NCBI GenBank assembly: GCA_005789375.1
Contig: SXXZ01000391.1
Coordinates: forward strand, 1-7,130
Origin: Verrucomicrobiales bacterium
GTDB lineage: Bacteria; Verrucomicrobiota; Verrucomicrobiae; Limisphaerales; UBA9464
Reading direction: 5' to 3'
DNA: 7,130 nucleotides
Shown piece after piece: positions 1 through 6,500 of this stretch (within the stretch, counting starts at the first letter, position 1; the number at the start of each line of letters is the position of its first letter). The notes under the pieces are model-generated. The model was not told the DNA's origin and searched no databases. It worked only from the letters and a program-made list of their open reading frames with translations. Position numbers and translations under genes: made by a program.

Positions 1-3000
1 AAAGCCGCGGCGGCCACGGTGACCGGCACCGCCCAGCAAGCCTCGGTGACCTTCACCAACGCGGTGTTGCTGGCCCCCGCCTCGTCGAACGTCTATGTGC
101 TGTCCTTCTCGGACACCGGAGTCCCGGCCAAGACCTTCAACGTCACCAATGCGTTCCAGGTGGCCAACTACCGGAACATCGAACTGCCCGCGCCTTTGGT
201 GTTCGAGAACTTCGATGCGATTCCCGAGGGACAGGTGCCCGCCGGTTGGACGCGCAAGTCCTACGTCGAGATCGCCAACCCCGAGCTGGACTTCGGCAAC
301 CTCGGCTCCGCGGCGTATGCCGATTGGACCAGCGTGGATGCCTCGCGGTTCAATGGCAGCTTCGTTACCTACAACAATCCCGAAAACCCCGCTGACTGGG
401 GGACGGACTACCAACGGGTGAACGTGATCAACCCGGCCAACGTGGTGAACGGACAAATCCTGAATGAACCGCTGGCCAAGGGTCGTTTCCTCTTCAGCAC
501 CTCGGGATATTCGATCGGCCGCAGCCAAGTGATGCACATCACGACGCCCGATTACAACCTCTCGGGTCGCACCAACGTGCAGTTGGCCTTCAAGAGCCTC
601 TGGGAGCAGAACCAAGACAGTATCGGAGCCGTGGAATACTCCATCAATGGCGGAGCCCAGTGGCTGCCCTTGGTTTACCTCATCGATGAAGCGGACCTGG
701 TCAAAGCCGAGGACGGATCCTTGGACGCCGAGGCCACCCTCAACAAGGAACACGGCGACGTGGCCAACTACACCGACGACGCTGGAACTGTCATCGGCGG
801 CACTTACGGTGCCTTCATCGGTGCTCCGATCACCGCCAGCCTGGCCCCGTTCATCCAGGGCCGCGTCAATGACAACCGCTTCGAGTCCAAGCGCTACGAG
901 CTCTTCCGAGTGAGCGGTGCCGACAACCAGTCCAAGGTGCGCTTCCGCTTCATTCAAGCGGGCACCGACAGCTGGTACTGGGGCATCGACGACTTCGGCC
1001 TCTACGCCGGCGCTGCTTCGAGCACCAACACTCCGTCCGAGCCGGCCAAGCCGTTCGCCTTGCTGGACATCAACAACAAGGTGGTCTCGACCGTAGTCAC
1101 CAACGCCGACGGATCATTCACCCTCACGGCTGGAGGCGGTGATACTTGGGACAATGCCGATTCCTTCTCCTACTTGCATCAGCAGCGGAGCGGTGACTTC
1201 GACGTGCGCGTCCAAGTGCTGTCGGTCGAAGCCGACGATGCCGCATCGACGCAAAAGAGCGCCAAGGGTGCCTTGCATATCCGAGCCAATCTGACCCCGG
1301 GCAGCCCGAACATTCAGCTGAACGCCAGTCCCATCGCTGGTGCCAACTACGTGGAGACGATTTTCCGCCCCGTCCAGGACGGCGGTACCGATGATCCTCC
1401 GAGCGGTTCCGTTAAGGTGGATGGTGGCCCCTACGAGGGTACTTACCGCCCGAATGACGGCGACTTGTTCCCCCTCTGGCTCCGAGCCCGCCGCGAGCGC
1501 AATTTGTTCCGGACCTTCGTTTCCACCGACGGCATCCAATGGAAAGTCATCGCCGAATACCAGATGGACAGCTTCCCGACCAATGTCCATGTCGGTCTGG
1601 GCGCAGTGGCCCACATCAGCAGCAACGAGGATGCGGCCAATCGCGTCAGAGCCAGCTTCAAGAGCTTTGGAAACACTCCTCTGCCCCCCGCGGCGACGGT
1701 GTCAGGCGCACCGGCCGGCACCAATTCTCCCGGCACCTACCCGGACCGCTCGGTAACGGCCGTGAACTGGCACATCAGCCTCCCGACCAACGGCATTGGC
1801 TACACCGCCGACAAGACCCAGAGCGGCCCCATCGTCTGGAACACGGCCGGTTTCGGGACCATTTCCCGTGACTTGCTATTGAACATCAACGGAGAGCAAG
1901 GCCCCCTGGCCTTCGGCATCGCCCGCTACGCGACCGGCGCTCTGGACTTCGGTATCGGCGTCCGCGATGCAACTGCAGCCCAAGAGAACCTCGGGCCTTA
2001 TTCAAACCCCACGCGCCAGCGTTATGCTACGCCTGAGGCCAGCGTGCCCTCGGCGCAGTCTTGGTTCCCCTCGCCGAAGCACGGCGTCCTGGTGACCTCC
2101 ACCCGCAAGGTGGGATCGCTTCAGTGGAATGACGGTGCGGCTCCGTTCTACGCCCACGCCTTCATGGCGGTGGACGGCTCGAGCACCCGCCATTTCAATA
2201 TGGACGACGGATCCTTCGGGGGCGGCGACTTCTATCTGCGTATGGCCAAGTTGGCTGACACCGCTGCCCACCCCAACGCCCAGGCTAATAGCGCCGGCGG
2301 TTTCCAGCGCGCGGCCTTCGACAACTCGGTGGCCTGGTTCCCCTACTCGCAGGGATGGAAGGCGGGCTACTTCGCCGACGCTTCCGGAGGTGCCAAGGGC
2401 CGCTGGAGCCGAGCCTTCTCGCACAGCGCTGCTGCGGGCGAAGGTTCTTTCGTCATCGACCGTCAAATCTCCGCGGCACTCCTCCGCTGGGAAGACTTGG
2501 GCGGCGAGACCTTCGGTGGTCTGGCCACGCTCACCTTGCCTGAGGTGAACTCGAAGAACGACGGCTTGCTGTTCCTGACCGGCAACGACGACGGCACCGC
2601 CAGAGGTCCCCAGGTCAACTGCTTGCCCACCGCTGACGGCAAGGGCTGGACCGTGGCCGTCCGCTCGGTCGAAGAGAACAAACAAGATCCGGCAACTTAC
2701 GCGGCCACCGACAAGTGCGAGTTCTCCTTCGTCTATGTCCCCTTGAGTGCTGGCAACCTGATTGGCGGCGAAATCGCCGGATCTAGTGGCGCAACCACTC
2801 GCAAGGCGGGTCAATTCACCTCCACCCGACTGGCAGCCGGCAAGTACCGCCTCCAGATTCCGGGCAAGAGCGGCAAGGATGGTATGCTCATCCTGCAATC
2901 CGTGGGGCAGCATCCCTCCAACGCCAACCTCGTGGATAACACCACGTTGGCCTATGAGGCGACGGCCGATGGCTTCGTGGTCGAGGCCCGTGCCTTGAAT

Positions 3001-3306
3001 CCCGCTGCCGATGCCACGCCCGGCAGTGTATCACTGCGGGATGCGAACTTCTACTTCGCCTGGGTTGACTTCGTCACCCCGCTCACCCCCACGGCGGCCG
3101 TTTCCACGACCGCTCCGGTCCTCTCGGTCAAGGCCGCTGGTGCCCAGTACCTCATCTCTTGGCCGAGCTCGGTCACCGGCTATGTGCTGGAATCAGCCAC
3201 CTCGCTCACACAGTCGGTGTGGTCGACCGTCACTGGAGTCTCCGGCAACTCGGTCAGCATCCCTGCTGATTCGGCCAGCCGGTTCTTCCGATTGCGCAAA
3301 CCCTGA
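1..3306 (+). CDS. Large secreted multidomain lectin-like protein, 5'-truncated (3' 1101 codons)
   Basis: The frame is open from base 1 and ends at TGA 3304-3306. A GTG at 19 is an internal codon rather than a convincing start, because the frame continues upstream and the protein opens in mid-domain. Residues are numbered from base 1. About 66-335 form a MAM-like/jelly-roll region running from a F-E-N-F-D motif to W-G-I-D-D-F-G-L-Y. About 351-556 form a concanavalin-A-like domain of the DUF1349 type. About 560-1025 are beta-rich and not assigned. About 1035-1101 are a small C-terminal beta-sandwich. No membrane segment or catalytic motif is seen, and I find only two cysteines (874 and 906). 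The composition, rich in Gly, Ala, Ser, Thr and Asn, suits an extracellular binding or structural protein. Similar giant proteins are common in Verrucomicrobiota. The signal peptide, if present, lies outside the window. Function is inferred from the fold only; a carbohydrate or surface-adhesion role is plausible but unproven. Confidence 0.9.
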   Translation, partial: KAAAATVTGTAQQASVTFTNAVLLAPASSNVYVLSFSDTGVPAKTFNVTNAFQVANYRNIELPAPLVFENFDAIPEGQVPAGWTRKSYVEIANPELDFGNLGSAAYADWTSVDASRFNGSFVTYNNPENPADWGTDYQRVNVINPANVVNGQILNEPLAKGRFLFSTSGYSIGRSQVMHITTPDYNLSGRTNVQLAFKSLWEQNQDSIGAVEYSINGGAQWLPLVYLIDEADLVKAEDGSLDAEATLNKEHGDVANYTDDAGTVIGGTYGAFIGAPITASLAPFIQGRVNDNRFESKRYELFRVSGADNQSKVRFRFIQAGTDSWYWGIDDFGLYAGAASSTNTPSEPAKPFALLDINNKVVSTVVTNADGSFTLTAGGGDTWDNADSFSYLHQQRSGDFDVRVQVLSVEADDAASTQKSAKGALHIRANLTPGSPNIQLNASPIAGANYVETIFRPVQDGGTDDPPSGSVKVDGGPYEGTYRPNDGDLFPLWLRARRERNLFRTFVSTDGIQWKVIAEYQMDSFPTNVHVGLGAVAHISSNEDAANRVRASFKSFGNTPLPPAATVSGAPAGTNSPGTYPDRSVTAVNWHISLPTNGIGYTADKTQSGPIVWNTAGFGTISRDLLLNINGEQGPLAFGIARYATGALDFGIGVRDATAAQENLGPYSNPTRQRYATPEASVPSAQSWFPSPKHGVLVTSTRKVGSLQWNDGAAPFYAHAFMAVDGSSTRHFNMDDGSFGGGDFYLRMAKLADTAAHPNAQANSAGGFQRAAFDNSVAWFPYSQGWKAGYFADASGGAKGRWSRAFSHSAAAGEGSFVIDRQISAALLRWEDLGGETFGGLATLTLPEVNSKNDGLLFLTGNDDGTARGPQVNCLPTADGKGWTVAVRSVEENKQDPATYAATDKCEFSFVYVPLSAGNLIGGEIAGSSGATTRKAGQFTSTRLAAGKYRLQIPGKSGKDGMLILQSVGQHPSNANLVDNTTLAYEATADGFVVEARALNPAADATPGSVSLRDANFYFAWVDFVTPLTPTAAVSTTAPVLSVKAAGAQYLISWPSSVTGYVLESATSLTQSVWSTVTGVSGNSVSIPADSASRFFRLRKP
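196..1005 (+). other. Jelly-roll / MAM-like domain within the first gene
   Basis: This part encodes residues about 66-335. It opens with L-V-F-E-N-F-D followed by P-A-G-W-T and closes with S-W-Y-W-G-I-D-D-F-G-L-Y. That opening and close are typical of beta-jelly-roll modules in which a damaged or patched edge strand carries an I-D-D-F/I-D-D-I motif. A central segment E-Q-N-Q-D-S-I-G-A-V-E-Y-S (202-214), followed by a G-A-Q-W-L-P turn, resembles a block I remember from many large verrucomicrobial secreted proteins. Such domains usually bind carbohydrate or mediate adhesion. The ligand cannot be read from the sequence. Confidence 0.6.
1051..1668 (+). other. Concanavalin-A-like (DUF1349-type) domain within the first gene
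   Basis: Residues about 351-556 show the signature pattern of this lectin-like fold: G-D-T-W-D-N-A-D-S-F (380-389), then S-G-D-F-D-V-R-V-Q-V, a K-G-A-L-H-I-R strand, P-N-I-Q-L, and finally L-W-L-R-A-R-R-E-R-N (492-501) leading to a F-V-S-T-D-G-I-Q-W-K hairpin. In this family the W-L-R-x-x-R-x-G/N block and the S-x-D-G-x-x-W turn are the most constant parts. The role is probably glycan or surface binding. Enzymatic activity is not expected, as no glycosidase motif is visible. Confidence 0.7.
1684..3063 (+). other. Unassigned beta-rich region of the first gene
   Basis: Residues about 562-1021 do not match a domain I can name. The region starts after a Pro/Ala/Gly-rich linker with V-N-W-H-I-S-L-P. 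It contains a Gly/Asp-rich segment (M-D-D-G-S-F-G-G-G-D-F around 735-745) and later the strand pattern F-S-F-V-Y-V-P-L (908-915) followed by G-N-L-I-G-G-E-I, and it ends with F-Y-F-A-W-V-D-F. The last third looks like a self-contained beta-domain that I have seen, from memory, in other Verrucomicrobiota and Planctomycetota surface proteins. Both cysteines found in the translated part fall in this region (874, 906). No active site can be proposed. Confidence 0.45.
3103..3303 (+). other. C-terminal small beta-sandwich module typical of verrucomicrobial exported proteins
   Basis: Residues about 1035-1101 contain a short strand pair around I-S-W-P (W1054), then G-Y-V-L-E-S-A-T-S-L, a W-S-T-V strand, and the terminal S-R-F-F-R-L-R-K-P. 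The pattern 'I-S-W-P ... L-E ... W ... F-F/Y-R-L' at the very C-terminus recurs in many exported proteins of Verrucomicrobiota. It may act as a secretion or anchoring module, but that is inference. There is no PEP-CTERM motif, LPxTG motif or terminal hydrophobic helix. Confidence 0.6.
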
Positions 3307-3342
3307 TTGGTTCCTTTGAATCAAGAAGGTGTCCGTTAGTAC

Positions 3343-3370
3343 AAGGGCCGGGGCATCCACCCCGGCCCTT
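3343..3370 (+). terminator. Perfect 11-bp stem hairpin, probable intrinsic terminator of the first gene
   Basis: The left arm 3343-3353 (AAGGGCCGGGG) and right arm 3360-3370 (CCCCGGCCCTT) pair without mismatch around a 6-base loop (CATCCA). The hairpin starts 37 bases after the TGA of the first gene and lies 60 bases before the start of the next. The 3' side is T-containing (TTCTT) but has no long T-run, so termination efficiency is uncertain. The symmetrical A-A/T-T ends would let it work weakly in the reverse direction too. Confidence 0.8.
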
Positions 3371-3430
3371 CTTGCGTCGCGAGGGTTGCGACTTCAGCGA
3401 ATTCCAAATTCACCATTCAACCTCAGTGCC

Positions 3431-3514
3431 ATGAAATGCCCTCGAACCATTCACCGACTAATTCGGCAAATGCTCTGGGTGTTTTGGATACTGGGCGCAT
3501 CCGGGCTAAAAGCT
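3431..3514 (+). other. Signal peptide of the FG-GAP/ASPIC protein
   Basis: The first 28 residues have a basic N-region (K2, R5, R9, R12), a hydrophobic core M-L-W-V-F-W-I-L-G-A (14-23) and a likely signal peptidase I site after L-K-A (26-28), before Q29. Cys3 lies too early and has no lipobox, so a lipoprotein is unlikely. Export by the Sec pathway is inferred. Confidence 0.82.
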
Positions 3515-6500
3515 CAGACTTGGCAAGCAATTCCAGGGGGGCGCCAACGGCCACTCGTCGTAGCTCCAGAGGGTGGCACAGGATTCAAAAGAGTCCCCTC
3601 AGGACGCAGCGGGATTCTGTTCACCAACTCGCTCAACGAGATGAGGGCCATCACCAACCAGATCTTCCACAATGGCTCTGGTGTCGCGGCCGGCGACGTC
3701 GACGGTGACGGACGTTGCGATCTCTACTTCGGGAACATCGAGGGCGGCAATCGCCTCTATCGCAACCTCGGGGATTGGCGATTCGTAGACATCACGACCA
3801 CCTCGGGCGTTGGCTGCAGAGGGCTACCAACCACCGGAGTGGTCTTCGCTGATGTCGACGGCGACAGCGATCTAGACCTGATGGTCAACACGATCGGCTC
3901 CGGCACTCGACTCTTCGTCAATGACGGGCACGGCCAATTCCGGGACACCACCCAGCAGGCTGGGCTCGACCGGCCCTCGGGTGCCATGTCGGTCTCCCTC
4001 GCTGACATCGACCGGGACGGCGACCTGGACCTCTATGTAGCCAACTACCGGAGCACCACGCTGCGCGATGAACCCGACACCCGCTTCCGCCTGAAGCGCG
4101 AAGGCACAGCTACGATCATCACCGCCGTCAACGAACGCCCGTTGACCGAGCCCGACTTGGTGGGCCGCTTCAGCTTGGACCCCGCAACGGGAATCGTTGA
4201 GCACGGCGAACCCGATGTGTTGTACCGGAACAACGGTCGCGGTGTCTTCAGTCGGGTGCCCTGGGATCAAGGCGACTTCGTCGACACGCAAGGCCGGCCC
4301 TCGGCAGTTCCTTTTGATTGGGGACTTTGCGGTCTCTTGCGCGATCTCGACGGGGACGGCAGTCCCGATCTCTATGTTTGCAACGACTTCGCGTCACCGG
4401 ATCGGGTGTGGATGAACCGTGGCGATGGACGGTTCAGGTCCATCCCAGACGCGGCCATTCGGACCACGAGCCGATTCTCGATGGGCGTCGACATCGCGGA
4501 CGTCGACCGCGATGGCGACGACGACATCCTCGTCCTCGACATGCTCAGCCGCGATCACCGCCGGCGTCAGGTGCAGACCGGCAGTGGCAAGGCTCCGATG
4601 GTCGAAGGCAATTCGGGCCGCGCCCAGGTGATGCGCAACACCCTGCTGCTCAACCGAGGTGACGGATCCTACGCCGAGATCGGCCAACTGGCCGGTGTGC
4701 ACGCCTCAGAGTGGTCGTGGACTCCCCGGTTTCTCGACGTGGATCTGGACGGATACGAAGACCTGCTGGTCTCCAACGGCAATTTGCGGGATGCCCAGAA
4801 TGTGGACTTCATCCGAGAGGTGGAAAACCTCAAAAGCAATCGGGGCCTCTCCCGCCTGGAGAGACTCCAACTGAGGGCCCGATTCCCCCGATTGGACACA
4901 CCAAACTGCGCATTCCGAAACACAGGCCGATTGGGATTCGAAGAGGTGGGCCGAGCCTGGGGTTTCGATGTGGCAGGAATCTGCCCTGGAATGGCGGTGG
5001 CCGACCTGGATGACGACGGCGACCTCGATGTGGTGCTCAACCAACTCGAAGGACCAGCTCTCTTGTTACGCAACGATTCGCCGGCCCCGCGCCTGGCTGT
5101 GCGGCTGAAAGGGCGGATGGGCAACAGCCAAGGTATCGGCGCAAAGGTCTTCTGCCTGGGAGGGCCCGTGTCCCAGAGCCAGTCCATCACCTGCGGCGGT
5201 AAATACCTTTCTGCAGACGAGCCCCTCCTCGTTTTCGCCGCTGGCCACCCCACCAACGGTCTGAGGCTCGAAGTCCATTGGCCCAGCGGGCACCGCACGC
5301 GATTCGATCAGGCGCAGCCCAATACCCTCGTTGAACTCGAAGAACCGGTCGGCCCTGCACCGGCACGCCCCATGATCAAGCCCTCTCCAGAACCCCTTCT
5401 ACGAGAAGTTCCCCTGACGCCGGGTTGGACCCATCCGGCTGAAGCAGCCGAACGCGAATCCGCTCAGTTGCTGCTACCTCGCCGTTCGGGCAATCAAGCA
5501 CCGGGGGTCGGTTGGTTTGATTGGGACCGAGATGGCTGGGAAGACCTCGTCATCGGAGCAGGAAACCGGGCCGCACCCGCCCTTTTTCGCAACCTCGGCA
5601 ACGGTGGTTTTAAGGCAGTTTCCACGCCCAACGACGAAGGATCGCACTCCAGGACGTCCGGCCTATTGGGCTGGCGGACGCCCGATGGGCAGCCGCAGTT
5701 CTTGGACGGAGTGACATGGAGGAGCGAGGGACCCAAGCGAACCCCGGATGTCTCGATGCTGAATTGGAAATCCACCCCAAGGCCCACGCCGACGGGGCCT
5801 TCCGAATCGCCAGCCCATTCCGGCCCAATGGCCCTCGGCGATGTGGATGGGGATGGCGATCTCGATCTTTTCGTCGGCGGTACGGCGGTCCCAGGCCGTT
5901 ATCCGGAGGCGACCGCATCGCTCCTTTTTATTAATGAGCACGGCCAATGGACCCCCGACCCGGGTTCCGAAGCCCTGCTAAAGGGGGTAGGTTTGGTGAA
6001 TGGCGCCGTGTGGTCGGACCTCGACGGCGATGGATTTCCGGAACTGGCACTAGCCCGCGAGTGGGCTGCGCCAGCGATCTTCACAAACCGTCGCGGGCGT
6101 CTCGAAAGCAACTCGGCTGATTGGAATCTCAATGCATTCTCCGGGTTGTGGACCGGAATGGCCGCCGGAGACTTCGATGGCGACGGCCGCATGGATCTGG
6201 CCATGGGCAACCGGGGACGCAACCACCGCTGGAACGCCTCGACCGAAAATCCTATCCAGCTCTTCTTTGGAGACCTTCGCGGAGACGGTTCGGTGGAATC
6301 CATCGAGGCGTATCGAGACCCGGCGTCGGGGCATCTGGTGCCATGGTTGACTTTGGATGAACTGGGCATGGCCTTTCCATCCGTGCTGCAGCGATTCCGC
6401 CGGGCCGAGGACTATGGCCGGGCCACGCTTCAGGACATCCTCGGCGAGGGTTTTCATGCCATGAAACCGCTCAAGATCACGACTCTTGATTCCATGGTTT

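Noticed and set aside
19..21. GTG as the true start of the first gene.
   Set aside because: The frame is open to base 1, and the residues after the GTG look like the end of a preceding beta-domain, not a signal peptide.
2002..2913. A 303-codon open frame on the - strand.
   Set aside because: It lies fully inside the first gene, encodes a low-complexity Gly/Ala/Val/Arg-rich product without domain signs, and is the kind of antisense frame that GC-rich coding sequence leaves open.
3316..3344. A possible -35 (TTGAAT) with a weak -10 upstream of the second gene.
   Set aside because: The -10 match is poor at every reasonable spacing and would overlap the terminator hairpin.
3436..3708. A + strand open frame starting five bases after the chosen start of the second gene.
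   Set aside because: It is in a different frame and has no signal peptide or domain. The frame from 3431 carries the signal peptide and runs directly into the calcium-loop repeats.
4669..5298. A 209-codon - strand frame and several overlapping shorter ones.
   Set aside because: They overlap FG-GAP loops 6-7 and ASPIC domain one of the second gene. Their products are Ser/Arg/Pro-rich and not family-like.
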